Below, piece after piece: positions 8,066 through 16,168 of a stretch of 64,000 nt of DNA. Below the pieces are notes generated by a model. The model saw only the letters and a list, made by a program, of their open reading frames with translations. It was not told the DNA's origin and did no database searches. The position numbers and the translations under genes were made by a program. Numbering within the stretch: the stretch's first letter is position 1; every line of letters begins with the position of its first letter. Source of the stretch: DATKXU01 sp035528905. GTDB lineage: Bacteria; Armatimonadota; UBA5829; DTJY01. The DNA lies in assembly GCA_035528905.1 (NCBI GenBank), contig DATKXU010000051.1, positions 11,810-75,809 of the forward strand, written 5' to 3'.

Positions 8066-9214
8066 TCACAGCAGAGCTAGGATGTTCTCCACATCTCCTG
8101 CGGCAGCCGAACGCGGATTGCTCTTGGTCGAGCCGGATGCAAGACTTTGCTCGACGACAGCCGGCCAAGTCTCGCGGCCGACCCGAAGCTCGGACCGACG
8201 CTCCTCTATGCCCATCTCCGCATTCAAGCGCTCAGTGGCACCAACCAGGGCCGCTCCCGCCTCATCATCAGGCATGCAAGAGTCGCAGATCCCTGCCGAC
8301 CTCGCAAGCCGCGCGTATTTCGCCCCTGAAACAGGCATATTGAATCGAATGACGTGCGGCAGCAGAAGAGCGCACACCAGCCCGTGCGGCAGGCCGGTGA
8401 TTACGCCCAGCGGGTGAGCCATCCCGTGCACCAGCCCAAGGCGTGCGTTCGCGAAGGCCATTCCCCCCATCAGGCTCCCGAGCGCCACCTCTGTTCTGAG
8501 ATTCAAGTTCCCACCATCCCTATACGCCGGGAGCAGGTTCGAGATAAGACGCACCACCGCGTCTTCCGCCAGAGCGTCGGTCAAGGGAGTAGACCCGCGC
8601 GACACAAAGGCCTCCATCGCCTGGGAGAACGCATCCATACCGGACTGGGCGGTGACCTCAGGCGGCAGAGTGAGTGTCAGCTCCGGATCCACGATGACCA
8701 CATCCGCAAGCATGTGCGGGCTTCTAATGCTCGCCTTCACACCGTGCACTTCGTCTATCAGTACAGCGTTCGGCGTAACTTCCGCGCCGCTTCCGGCCGT
8801 GGTAGGCGCCGCCACAAACGGGAAACCTCTCCGCTCCAACCGGCGTCCCCGGAAATATTCCCGTACACTGCCAGGGGCCGTCGCCAGAGCGGCGACAGCT
8901 TTTCCGACGTCAATCGCACTGCCTCCGCCAACCGCCACAACGACATTACACCCGCGTGCGCGGAACTCGGCGACACCTGCTTCGACAATGTGGAGCGTCG
9001 GCTCCGCCGGCGCCTGCTCGAACACGACCACTCCCACAGACTCATGCTTGAGGCACTGCTCGATCTCAGCAAGGCGCCCGGTTTGCCGCAGAAAGCTCCT
9101 ACCCGTGACTACCAGCGCCCGCGAGCCGAGGGCAGCCGCATGTTTCCCGATCTCGCGCAAGCGCCCGGGACCGAACACGATCCTGCTGGCGGTGTAGAAG
9201 GAAAAATCAACCAT
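8066..9214 (-). CDS. Iron-containing alcohol dehydrogenase
   Basis: This 382-residue protein has the group III (Fe-ADH) plan. An N-terminal dinucleotide-binding half contains GGGSAIDVGKAVA, then PTTAGSGAEVT. A helical C-terminal half carries metal ligands in VHGMAHPLG and GLPHG. It would oxidise an alcohol or reduce an aldehyde with NAD(P); the substrate cannot be read from sequence. The length is typical for the family. I prefer the ATG at 9214 (GTGAGAG just upstream) over the GTG three codons earlier at 9223. The gene appears monocistronic: the next gene on this strand is 93 bases downstream, and a 366-base region separates it from the divergent HU gene. Confidence 0.85.
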   Translation of the reverse strand: MVDFSFYTASRIVFGPGRLREIGKHAAALGSRALVVTGRSFLRQTGRLAEIEQCLKHESVGVVVFEQAPAEPTLHIVEAGVAEFRARGCNVVVAVGGGSAIDVGKAVAALATAPGSVREYFRGRRLERRGFPFVAAPTTAGSGAEVTPNAVLIDEVHGVKASIRSPHMLADVVIVDPELTLTLPPEVTAQSGMDAFSQAMEAFVSRGSTPLTDALAEDAVVRLISNLLPAYRDGGNLNLRTEVALGSLMGGMAFANARLGLVHGMAHPLGVITGLPHGLVCALLLPHVIRFNMPVSGAKYARLARSAGICDSCMPDDEAGAALVGATERLNAEMGIEERRSELRVGRETWPAVVEQSLASGSTKSNPRSAAAGDVENILALL

Positions 9215-9580
9215 GGCTCTCACTTAGACTTTTGCCATTCCCAGAGTTTTCCCTGCTAGCCGAGGGGCGCTTCCCGACATTCCGCAAAGCTGCGGCTTAT
9301 GGGATACCAGGCCGCCGCTTGCGTGGCATGCGCACGGCCGCTGAAATTCCCAAGAGTTGCAGAAAAAAAGCGGCAGAATCGGGTATTTTTGCGTGAAATT
9401 TGGGTACAAGCTACCGTGAACCAAGGCAAACCCACAACCAGCGGGTACTTCTCCTAGGCGAATAACTGGACGTCCCATTGGAGCAAAGGGTACGAGCCGT
9501 GAGTAGCCAAGGGATCAACGTATCGAACGCTGGCGTGGAGGCCAAAGGTGCATTTCAGCAATCCGAAGGGGGTGACAGGA
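9215..9580. other. Intergenic leader between Fe-ADH and HU, no element recognised
   Basis: The 366 bases hold no convincing gene. There is a GC-rich imperfect dyad (GGCCG ... CGGCC) around 9320-9350, a run of seven A residues near 9363, and short dyads such as GGTAcaagcTACC near 9401. The HU ribosome site AAGGGGG is at its end. I did not find a good -35/-10 pair or a known riboswitch. Confidence 0.4.
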
Positions 9581-9856
9581 ATGACAAAGCCTCAATTGAT
9601 AAACGCGGTCGCGGAACGGACGGGTATGAAGAAAAAGGATGTCGTCCGAACGATGGAGGCTGCCCTGGGCATAATCGCAGATACCATTGGCAGGAAGCAG
9701 CCGGTAGCATTAGTGGGCTTCGGGACATTCGACGTAAGAAAGCGTGCCGAGAGAATGGGGAGGAACCCCAGAACAGGGCAGCAGATCAGGATATCCGCCA
9801 GCACCGTGTGTGTTTTCAGGCCGGGGCGCAGGCTGCGTGAGGCTGCGGGACGCTGA
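9581..9856 (+). CDS. HU-family DNA-binding protein
   Basis: This 91-residue protein begins MTKPQLINAVAERTGMKKKD and contains the HU/IHF signature GFGTFDVRKRAERMGRNPRT followed by the beta-arm. It binds and bends DNA as a dimer and helps compact the nucleoid. The length is that of a standard HU subunit. I start at the ATG at 9581 because AAGGGGG lies about 8 bases upstream; an in-frame upstream ATG at 9548 would add a non-conserved tail. The C-terminal end (FRPGRRLREAAGR) is slightly longer than in E. coli HU. It has no operon partners: the next gene downstream is convergent. Confidence 0.92.
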   Translation: MTKPQLINAVAERTGMKKKDVVRTMEAALGIIADTIGRKQPVALVGFGTFDVRKRAERMGRNPRTGQQIRISASTVCVFRPGRRLREAAGR

Positions 9857-9918
9857 TTCGAGGACTGACGGCTTGCTACACAGATCAGGGAGGTCAACCG
9901 GCCTCCCTTCTGCATTAA

Positions 9919-10104
9919 CTACTCGCGGAAGATAACGCCGTGCTCCGGACATATCATGGCGGTGCCTGTGCGCACGCTTGTCACCAGGATCCTCAATTCC
10001 TTCTCGCAGTTCTCGCGAGGACATGTGATCTGATTGTCGCCCTGGCGCATTGCCTCCACCACTTTCCAGACCTCTCTGGCGTAGGTGTCCCTGGTCATCC
10101 TCAT
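9919..10104 (-). CDS. Small zinc-ribbon-like protein
   Basis: This is a 61-residue protein beginning MRMTRDTYAREVWKVVEAMR. It has two probable metal-binding pairs, CPRENC and CPEH, separated by about 20 residues, as in small zinc ribbons. The start at 10104 is set by AAGGAG 8 bases upstream. A promoter with TTGCAA and TATAAT lies about 95 bases upstream (10198-10226), which supports it as a real gene. The role is unknown; small ribbons of this kind often bind nucleic acid or act as adaptors, but nothing here decides that. Confidence 0.65.
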   Translation of the reverse strand: MRMTRDTYAREVWKVVEAMRQGDNQITCPRENCEKELRILVTSVRTGTAMICPEHGVIFRE

Positions 10105-10197
10105 TGATGGTGCTCCTTTCAGACCACAATGCAGAAGACAAGAACAGAGCGCAACACACAATCTACATCCGACCGCGTTGGCGCGGCACCGGTTGAG

Positions 10198-10226
10198 ATT
10201 ATATCACTTTACGGTCCGCCTTGCAA
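10198..10226 (-). promoter_or_regulatory. Promoter of the zinc-ribbon gene
   Basis: On the minus strand TTGCAA (10221-10226) and a perfect TATAAT (10198-10203) are 17 bases apart. Confidence 0.65.
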
Positions 10227-10363
10227 GGGAAAAGTTGATTGCCTACGCGGAGTCACTATCTGCAGCGTCCACACAGTGCTGTTCGCGAGCGCTTAGAGCA
10301 TAATGTTCTTACCCGGAATGAGCCCGCTGCCCACCTGCATTCGAGAATCTGGAGCCGCCTTGT

Positions 10364-10392
10364 TTGACCCCCACACGCGCCTCTGATATACT
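10364..10392 (+). promoter_or_regulatory. Promoter of the ribose-type importer genes
   Basis: TTGACC at 10364-10369 and TATACT at 10387-10392 are 17 bases apart. Transcription would start near 10399. Confidence 0.65.
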
Positions 10393-10509
10393 GACGGTGC
10401 GGGACTGTGATACCGCTAATTCGATCCACCGGACAGCCTTTAACGCGACCAACCGGCCGTGTCGCGAGTCGCCTGCGCCATGCCCGACAGCCCTGCGGCT
10501 TCGACAGGT

Positions 10510-11466
10510 ATGAAACCGATGCAAAGAGTAAACGTTCTGACGCAGTTGCGTGAGCTGCCCGCGCTCGTCTTCCTCCTCCTGGCTGTGTCGGCCTTGTGGC
10601 GCCACGAGCCGAACTTCGGCACCGCGATCAACCTACTAACGATCGCGCGAGAGACTGCAATCGTTGGCATAATGGCCGTCGGCATGACGATGGTGATGCT
10701 GACGGCGGGGATTGACCTGTCCGTGGCCTCGGTCCTGGCATTCTCCGCCGCTGTCATGGCCGCCATGATCGTAGGTGGAGCGAGTATCTGGCTTGCGGTA
10801 GCCGCTGCGCTCGGTGTCGGAATGGCTTGTGGGGCTGGGAACGCCCTGCTCATCACTCGCTTCAGGATTCCGCCGATAATCGCCACGCTGGGCTCGATGG
10901 GCATACTGCGCGCCGGCGTCACCCTCTACACACACGCCAAGTGGATAGGGCCCCTGCCCGTGGGCTTCTACTTCGTGGGCACAGGATACACTCCCGTCAT
11001 ACTGCTCGCGGTTGTGGCGACAACGAGCAGCATCTTCCTGATCCGAACGAAGATAGGCCGCTACGTCTACGCCGCCGGCGGAAACGAGGAAGCGGTGAGG
11101 CTGTCGGGCCTCAACGTGGACAGGATCAAACTCGTCGTGTATGCCGTCAACGGCCTCCTGGCATCCATCGCAGGACTTATCATGGCCTCGTCAATGGCCT
11201 CTGCGCAGTCGAACATGGCGACAGGTTACGAGCTGCATGTCATTGCAGCGGTGGTCATAGGCGGCACGAGCATTAACGGCGGCCAGGGCTCGGTCCTCGG
11301 GACTGTCATTGGGGCGGCAATCATGGCGGTGCTCTACAGCTCCCTGATACTGCTGGGGGCGCCGATCTACTGGCATAAGGTAATCACCGGCGCGATCATA
11401 CTGATAGCGGTTCTGGTTGACAAGATCAGGTTCTTCAGAGGCGATGAAAGCTATTCTAAGATCTAA
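10510..11466 (+). CDS. Ribose-type (RbsC/BPD_transp_2) ABC permease 1
   Basis: This 318-residue integral membrane protein has about nine hydrophobic segments. Motifs typical of RbsC-like permeases are present: GMTMVMLTAGIDLSVASVLA in the first half, and YAAGGNEEAVRLSGLNVDRI (the ATPase-contacting loop) in the second half. It would form one half of the channel of a CUT2-type sugar importer. The start is uncertain: ATG at 10510 has only a weak AGG upstream, ATG at 10519 is close by, and GTG at 10459 would add 17 unconserved residues. It overlaps the second permease gene by 23 bases. No RbsA-type ATPase precedes or follows it. Confidence 0.85.
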   Translation: MKPMQRVNVLTQLRELPALVFLLLAVSALWRHEPNFGTAINLLTIARETAIVGIMAVGMTMVMLTAGIDLSVASVLAFSAAVMAAMIVGGASIWLAVAAALGVGMACGAGNALLITRFRIPPIIATLGSMGILRAGVTLYTHAKWIGPLPVGFYFVGTGYTPVILLAVVATTSSIFLIRTKIGRYVYAAGGNEEAVRLSGLNVDRIKLVVYAVNGLLASIAGLIMASSMASAQSNMATGYELHVIAAVVIGGTSINGGQGSVLGTVIGAAIMAVLYSSLILLGAPIYWHKVITGAIILIAVLVDKIRFFRGDESYSKI

Positions 11467-12448
11467 AGAATCGGCGGTTTTCGCCCTATTCATCATTGTG
11501 TTCGCCATATTCGCGGCACAGAGCGATCGCTTCGCCGCGCCGGACAACCTCTTCAATGTGGCCCGGCAGTACTCGGAGCTGACGGTGGTCTCGGTCGGCC
11601 TCACAATGGTGATAATCACCGGTGGAATTGACATATCCGTCGGCTCGGTAGTCGGCCTCTCATCCATTCTGGTCGGCGTGGTCGCTGGACGAATGGGCTT
11701 GAACATCTGGCTGGCATGCGCGGCCGGCCTGCTGGCAGGTCTGACCTGCGGCGCGATCAACGGCCTGGTGATCACAAAGCTGAAGGTACAGCCCATCGTC
11801 ACTACGCTGGCCATGTTGAGCGCAGCACGCGGCCTCGCCTTCGTCCTCAGCGAAGCGCGCTCCCTCTCCGGCTTTCCCGACTCGTTCGTTGCGCTCGGCC
11901 AGACAGCGATCGGCCCGATCCCGGGCCTGGGATATGTCCCGCTGGCGGTGGCCGCTGCGTTCCTGCTTGTCGTCTTCGGAATCATCTTGCTCCGCGGAAC
12001 CGCCTTCGGAAGGGGAATCTATGCTGTCGGCTCGAGCGAGGAGGCCGCGCGTCTATCGGGGATCAACGTTTTCCGGGTGAAGATGTTTGCGTACTCGTTC
12101 ACAGGACTTCTTGGCGGGCTGGGCGGCGTCATGATGGCCGCGCGACTGGCTTCCTCGATTCCGGATGCCGGCACCGGGTTTGAATTCGAGGCCATTACCG
12201 CCGTAGTGATGGGAGGAAGCAGCCTGAAAGGCGGCGAAGGTAGCATTGTCGGAACAATAATCGGCGTGGCCGTCATGGGCATCCTCAGGAACGGACTGAA
12301 CCTGATCGGCGTACCTAATACATGGCAGGTTCTGTTCCTGGGAGTCATGCTGATACTCGCGGTACTGGCGGACAACTTGAGGAACGCACTTCGCTCCAAG
12401 CGAGAATTGCGCTATTCAGTCAGTAAGGCGTCAGGAGGCGGAGATTGA
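11444..12448 (+). CDS. Ribose-type ABC permease 2
   Basis: This is a 334-residue paralogue of the preceding permease, with GLTMVIITGGIDISVGSVVG and YAVGSSEEAARLSGINVFRV. CUT2 importers with two different permeases (as in Lsr or Rha systems) work as heterodimers. The start is ATG at 11444, preceded by AGAGGCG and lying inside the end of the first permease gene, which implies translational coupling. The binding protein follows 36 bases after its stop. Both permeases would sit in the cytoplasmic membrane. The missing ATPase must be encoded elsewhere. Confidence 0.87.
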   Translation: MKAILRSKESAVFALFIIVFAIFAAQSDRFAAPDNLFNVARQYSELTVVSVGLTMVIITGGIDISVGSVVGLSSILVGVVAGRMGLNIWLACAAGLLAGLTCGAINGLVITKLKVQPIVTTLAMLSAARGLAFVLSEARSLSGFPDSFVALGQTAIGPIPGLGYVPLAVAAAFLLVVFGIILLRGTAFGRGIYAVGSSEEAARLSGINVFRVKMFAYSFTGLLGGLGGVMMAARLASSIPDAGTGFEFEAITAVVMGGSSLKGGEGSIVGTIIGVAVMGILRNGLNLIGVPNTWQVLFLGVMLILAVLADNLRNALRSKRELRYSVSKASGGGD

Positions 12449-12484
12449 CCGCCCGGCGCCGCTGCGTAAGGGAGGATCTGAACT

Positions 12485-13525
12485 TTGAGAGTTATTAGAA
12501 GCTATCTCATAACGCTGGCACTTGTTGTGCTGTCGGCATCGGTCCTCGGGCTGGGCGGATGCACACGCCGCGCCGAGAGGCCCGAGACCACACGAATTAG
12601 GACCGAGCACCCAAAGAAAGCCCAGCGACAAATCGCCTTTGTCATGAAGCTCGTGGGCATCCCGTATACGAACGCATGCGAGCGAGGCATGAAACAAGCC
12701 GCCAAGGAGCTGGGGATTGACGCAGTCTTCCTCGGGCCTCCAACCGGCGGCGACACCGCCCAGCAGATAGCCATTATCGAAGATCAGATATCGCGCGGTG
12801 TGGATGCCATCATCATTTCCCCGAACGACGACCAGGCCGTCAAGCCCGTCATCAAGAGGGGGATAAGTAAGGGCATCAAGGTTTTCACCTGGGACTCGGA
12901 CGCGCCGGAGAGCGACCGAATCTTCTATGTAGCGGCTGCAGATGACGTCGGCATAGGCGTAGAGGTGATTGATCGCGTCGCTAAGGACATCGGCGGCAAG
13001 GGCAAGGTCGCGGTGATGACCGGCAGCCCGAACGCGCTGAACCTCAAGCTGCACGTGGACGGCGTCGAAAAGGGCGCGAAGAAGTACCCGGGGATACAGC
13101 TGGTGAAGCCGTACATCTACAACGACGACGACCGGCATAAAGCGACACAGGGAGCTATTACGCTTCTGCAGGCGCACCCCGACCTGGCTGCCTTTGCCTG
13201 CGTGAACGCGCCCGGCGTCCCAGGTGCGGCCATGGCCCTTATACAGACCGGCAAGGAAGACAAGGTCGTAATCTGGGGGCTCTCCCTGCCAAGCGAAAAC
13301 CGTGACTATATCAAGAAGGGGATCGTCAACGGCCTCACGCTGTGGGACCCCGCCAAGCTGACATATGTCACCACGAAGCTTGTCAACGACTATCTCGACG
13401 GCAAGAAGCCCGTGGATGGGATGGAAGTTCCAGGGATCGGAAAGCTCAAGGTGAGCAAGGACGGCGTCATCATCATGCCAGGCGCCACAATAACGAAGGA
13501 GAACATAGATCGGTTCGACTTCTAG
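12485..13525 (+). CDS. Lipoprotein sugar-binding protein of the CUT2 importer
   Basis: This is a 346-residue periplasmic-binding-protein-like lipoprotein. A hydrophobic signal ends in a lipobox, LGLGGC, giving a lipidated Cys at residue 26. The mature part has two Rossmann-like lobes with motifs of the LsrB/RhaS/RbsB family: FVMKLVGIPYTNACERGMKQ, then GVDAIIISPNDDQAVKPVI, and later AFACVNAPG. It would capture an aldopentose or similar sugar for the two permeases upstream. The start is TTG at 12485, with GGAGG about 9 bases upstream. The similarity to LsrB/RhaS type proteins (SPND rather than RbsB-type motifs) is from memory; the substrate is unknown. Confidence 0.85.
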   Translation: MRVIRSYLITLALVVLSASVLGLGGCTRRAERPETTRIRTEHPKKAQRQIAFVMKLVGIPYTNACERGMKQAAKELGIDAVFLGPPTGGDTAQQIAIIEDQISRGVDAIIISPNDDQAVKPVIKRGISKGIKVFTWDSDAPESDRIFYVAAADDVGIGVEVIDRVAKDIGGKGKVAVMTGSPNALNLKLHVDGVEKGAKKYPGIQLVKPYIYNDDDRHKATQGAITLLQAHPDLAAFACVNAPGVPGAAMALIQTGKEDKVVIWGLSLPSENRDYIKKGIVNGLTLWDPAKLTYVTTKLVNDYLDGKKPVDGMEVPGIGKLKVSKDGVIIMPGATITKENIDRFDF

Positions 13526-13634
13526 CCCGGTGTACCTTCTGACCAAAGCAGTTCGAGTTTAGGCAGCGCTGTTCGCGGGAATGTCTGCTTCGATGCCGGA
13601 TCGGATTGCCGGGTCGGGCGAAGGAGTGGATTCC

Positions 13635-13940
13635 ATGCCAATGCGCGAGGATCGGTGGGACCCGTCCTGGGATGAGGATTGGCAGGCGGCCGTAGGGAGA
13701 GTGGAAGAGCAGATCGAGGAAGAACACCCGCTCAACCCTGAGGAGGCTGTCGAGTATTACCGGTACGGCTTCATCGCCGCCCGCAAGCACCCGATGCACG
13801 AATGGCCGGATATCGAGAGCGAGCTTTACCAGGACTACATGAGCGGCGCACCGGAACCCGGCGAGCAGCAAGGCGAACCAGAGGACTGGGAGCGCGCACG
13901 CGAGTGGGCCCGCCGTGGATGGGAATTAGCACATAGCTAG
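13635..13940 (+). CDS. Hypothetical acidic protein
   Basis: This is a 101-residue very acidic protein (many E, D and W residues) beginning MPMREDRWDPSWDEDW, with no membrane segment or signal. It contains PEEAVEYYRYGFIAARKHPM and ends in an E/W-rich helix (EDWERAREWARRGWELAHS). AAGGAG lies upstream of the ATG at 13635, which I prefer over an earlier ATG at 13581. It resembles no family I can name. It lies alone between the importer and a block of intergenic repeats. Confidence 0.55.
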   Translation: MPMREDRWDPSWDEDWQAAVGRVEEQIEEEHPLNPEEAVEYYRYGFIAARKHPMHEWPDIESELYQDYMSGAPEPGEQQGEPEDWERAREWARRGWELAHS

Positions 13941-13950
13941 GCCAGGCCTC

Positions 13951-14046
13951 GGGTTTCAAGTCTCAAGTTCCAAGTTGCAGATCGTACCTGCGCCCGCGAC
14001 AAACGTGTAACCTGGAACCCGAAACCTGCAACCTGGAACTTGTAAC
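13951..14046. repeat. Intergenic inverted repeat of TTCAAGTTCCAAGT type
   Basis: CAAGTTCCAAGTTGCAG at 13964-13980 and CTGCAACCTGGAACTTG at 14026-14042 are inverted copies with one mismatch over 17 bases. Similar words (AAGTTCCAGGTTTCAGG) recur at 41311-41350. The element fills the gap before the Zn-dehydrogenase gene. Confidence 0.6.
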
Positions 14047-14077
14047 ACGTTCTTGCAGATGACAGCAAACCTAACCG

Positions 14078-15136
14078 ATGAAGCCCTTCACCTACAAAGC
14101 CGCAGTCCTAGTGTCTCCGGGGAAGATTCAGCTTGAGGAACGACGCGTTGATGCTCTCTCGCCCGGTGAGGCACTCGTTCGCGTCCGGCATGCCGGCATT
14201 TGCGGAACCGATCTCGCGCTCTACAGCGGCTCGTACCCCGCCTCTTTGCCTATGGTTCCGGGCCATGAGTTCGCGGGCGAGGTGCTGGACGTTGGTGACT
14301 CAGAACATTCCGGCTGGATCGGCGCTAGGGTAACCGCGGAGATCAATAACACCTGCCTATCGTGGAAGAGAGCCGACCCGTGTGCGGCGTGTCACGCGGG
14401 GATTCCGAATCACTGCCAGAAGCGCACAGTACTGGGCATAGACGGCTGCGATGGCACATTCGCCGAGATGGTCCGAGTTCCTGCAGGCAATCTCCACGCT
14501 CTCCCGGAGGAAATGCCTTTTCACTACGGCCCGTTCGTGGAGCCCCTGGCCGCTGCTATACAGACTTTCGAACTGAACCCAATCTCCGCTGGCGAGGTCG
14601 TAGTAGTTCTCGGAGCAGGACGGCTCGGTGTATTGGTGTGCAAGGTCGCGGCCCTGAAGGGTGCGAGAGTCATCGCTGTATGCCGCTCGCCTTACAAGCT
14701 GCAGTTAGCGAAGAAGTTCGGGGCGCACATACTTCTGGACGCCAGCGAGGCAGACGCCCGGCAGGAGGTTTTGGCGCTGACGAACGGCCTGGGAGCCGAT
14801 GTCGTAGTCGAAGCGACGGGCGCACCGGATGGGCTGAACGCAGCCCTCGACCTCGTAAGGCCCCGAGGTACAGTGTGCCTGAAGAGCACACCGGGCCGGG
14901 GAACACCGGAGTTTCCCCTAACGCGTGCAGTAGTGAAGGAGATACGCATCCAATGTTCTCGCTGCGGGCCGTTCGGGAAGGCAATCAGGTTGATGATGCG
15001 GCACCGGCTAAACTTTGATGCCTTAGTATCCCAGGTTTATCCGCTCTCCGAGATTGCCGCGGCTCTTGAGGCCGCTCGAACCAAGTACAAGGTTCTTGTG
15101 AGCCTCCAGCAGACGAAGGAAAAGGCCGCCGACTGA
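14078..15136 (+). CDS. Zinc-dependent medium-chain alcohol/polyol dehydrogenase
   Basis: This 352-residue MDR-superfamily enzyme resembles sorbitol and threonine dehydrogenases. The catalytic zinc ligands are in GICGTD (Cys near residue 42) and GHEFAGEV. Cysteines for a structural zinc follow in DPCAACHAG and NHCQKR. A Rossmann fold with VVVLGAGRLGVLVCKVAALK binds NAD(P). It would oxidise a sugar alcohol or amino-alcohol. There is no clear ribosome site before the ATG at 14078, and a repeat block lies directly upstream. It follows a sugar importer and may act on the imported compound, but no operon link is visible. A 10-bp hairpin overlaps its stop codon. Confidence 0.85.
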   Translation: MKPFTYKAAVLVSPGKIQLEERRVDALSPGEALVRVRHAGICGTDLALYSGSYPASLPMVPGHEFAGEVLDVGDSEHSGWIGARVTAEINNTCLSWKRADPCAACHAGIPNHCQKRTVLGIDGCDGTFAEMVRVPAGNLHALPEEMPFHYGPFVEPLAAAIQTFELNPISAGEVVVVLGAGRLGVLVCKVAALKGARVIAVCRSPYKLQLAKKFGAHILLDASEADARQEVLALTNGLGADVVVEATGAPDGLNAALDLVRPRGTVCLKSTPGRGTPEFPLTRAVVKEIRIQCSRCGPFGKAIRLMMRHRLNFDALVSQVYPLSEIAAALEAARTKYKVLVSLQQTKEKAAD

Positions 15137-15154
15137 GAACCACCGGCGGCCTTT
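15121..15154. terminator. Hairpin between convergent genes
   Basis: AAAGGCCGCC at 15121-15130 and GGCGGCCTTT at 15145-15154 form a perfect 10-bp stem with a 14-base loop. It overlaps the stop of the dehydrogenase and lies 21 bases from the end of the convergent membrane-protein gene, so it could stop transcription from both sides. There is no long T run. Confidence 0.5.
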
Positions 15155-15174
15155 CGCATCTCCATGTTCGTTCT

Positions 15175-15834
15175 CTACTTCGCTTCTTCGATCTCTTCGA
15201 CGTGGGCAGCCGTCCCAAGCATCCCGCCACCAGCAGCAGCGGCCCATGCCACGATCGCTCCAATAACGAACATCCACGCTCCCCTTGCGGTCGTCGCAGC
15301 GAGCGCACGGGCTCCCTCGCCGGTAACGCCCGCCCCGGGGATCAGCCCACGGACATCCATTGCGAGGCCGAGCAATCCTACGACCCCGACGGTGCTGAGC
15401 ACCATGCCTCCCACCAGTGCGAGCGCCCAGACCATGGAACCTTGCACGAGGCCGTTCCTCAATCCCAGAACTGCAGCCATCCGTCCGGCGGCAAATCCAC
15501 CTATGAAGAGCGCAATCAAAGCGCTGATAACCGTCCAGATGCTCAGCATGCTTGTCACTCGCTCGGCGAAATTGGGTGCAGACGGATCGTAGGCACCGAA
15601 CGCTACAGCTAGGCCGATGGTCCCCAGCACGACTTGGATGGCGAGCGCCAGGAGCAATCCAGCCCAGATCGGACCCCAGCGGACTAGGTCCCTAGTCCAG
15701 AAGGCCACTGCCGCACGTTCCTGCGGATAGGGAATCCCAGCGGCGACGGCGGCGGCCCCACCCTTTCGGCCTGCTTCCTCTACAGTCTCCTCGCGCACCT
15801 CACCCTCCTCCGCTTCTCTTCTCTCTTCCTCCAT
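15175..15834 (-). CDS. Four-helix membrane protein of unknown function
   Basis: This 219-residue protein starts at the ATG at 15834, with AAAGGAGG 7 bases upstream. The first ~35 residues are hydrophilic and acidic (MEEERREAEEGEVREETVEE). About four Gly/Ala-rich transmembrane helices follow (for example GPIWAGLLLALAIQVVLGTI and IALFIGGFAAGRMAAVLGL), ending in a short acidic cytoplasmic tail (HVEEIEEAK). It resembles small bacterial membrane proteins annotated as YrzE/TIGR04086-like, but that match is only a general impression. It is divergent from the riboswitch-controlled small gene and may share its regulatory region. Confidence 0.6.
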   Translation of the reverse strand: MEEERREAEEGEVREETVEEAGRKGGAAAVAAGIPYPQERAAVAFWTRDLVRWGPIWAGLLLALAIQVVLGTIGLAVAFGAYDPSAPNFAERVTSMLSIWTVISALIALFIGGFAAGRMAAVLGLRNGLVQGSMVWALALVGGMVLSTVGVVGLLGLAMDVRGLIPGAGVTGEGARALAATTARGAWMFVIGAIVAWAAAAGGGMLGTAAHVEEIEEAK

Positions 15835-15977
15835 ACGTCTCCCTCCTTTGCAACGCGGCTGCGCCGAACTTGCCCGCAGCGATCTCGCTCGTCTTTTCCC
15901 CACAAAGACGCAGCATTAAAACATGTGTGGGAGCAGCGAAAACACGCAATCCTAACAGCACACAGTTGCTGCTGGCA

Positions 15978-15986
15978 TGGCATAAT
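15978..15986 (+). promoter_or_regulatory. Possible extended -10 promoter ahead of the riboswitch
   Basis: TGGCATAAT fits an extended -10 (TGn plus CATAAT). No good -35 is seen at the normal distance. It would start transcription about 20 bases before the aptamer. Confidence 0.35.
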
Positions 15987-16007
15987 CCCAGTGTAGAAAA
16001 ACTGAAT

Positions 16008-16168
16008 AGCACAAAACCGAGAAAGGCAAAACCCGAGAAATCGGGCGACGCAAAGCCATGGATCTAACCCAGTAGGAAGCGGAAGCAGGCCGGGCAAAGC
16101 CTCGAAAATCATGTGACCGAGGAGCCGGTCGCGGAAAGCCGAATACTGGCACGACAGCCAGGCTGCCG
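16008..16168 (+). ncRNA. GEMM-I (cyclic di-GMP class I type) riboswitch aptamer
   Basis: The stretch shows the GEMM-I layout in order. AAAGGCAAA (16022-16030) is followed by a CCCGA/TCGGG stem capped by a GAAA tetraloop (16032-16045). The strongly conserved GACGCAAAGCC comes next (16047-16057), then the tetraloop receptor GATCTAAC (16061-16068). A long second helix is closed by CCAGTA/TACTGG (16069-16074 with 16144-16149), and the conserved 3' segment is ACAGCCAGGCTGCCG (16154-16168). The second helix is unusually long, about 70 bases of extra hairpin. GEMM-I aptamers bind c-di-GMP; a subgroup binds 3',3'-cGAMP, and I cannot assign the deciding base with certainty. The next gene is 141 bases downstream. 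Confidence 0.85.

Larger units (their letters stand above)
10105..10509. other. Divergent regulatory region
   Basis: This 405-base stretch contains two outward-facing sigma-70 type promoters, one for the Zn-ribbon gene (minus) and one for the ribose-type importer (plus). They are annotated separately. I see no gene between them. Confidence 0.55.

Noticed and set aside
9400..9560. Second GEMM riboswitch upstream of HU
   Set aside because: AAGGCAAACC is present, but the GACGCAAAGCC core, GNRA-capped stem and receptor are missing in the required order.
13951..14046. CRISPR array
   Set aside because: The repeated words are variable in length and spacing and form an inverted, not a direct, series. 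There are no spacers and no cas genes.
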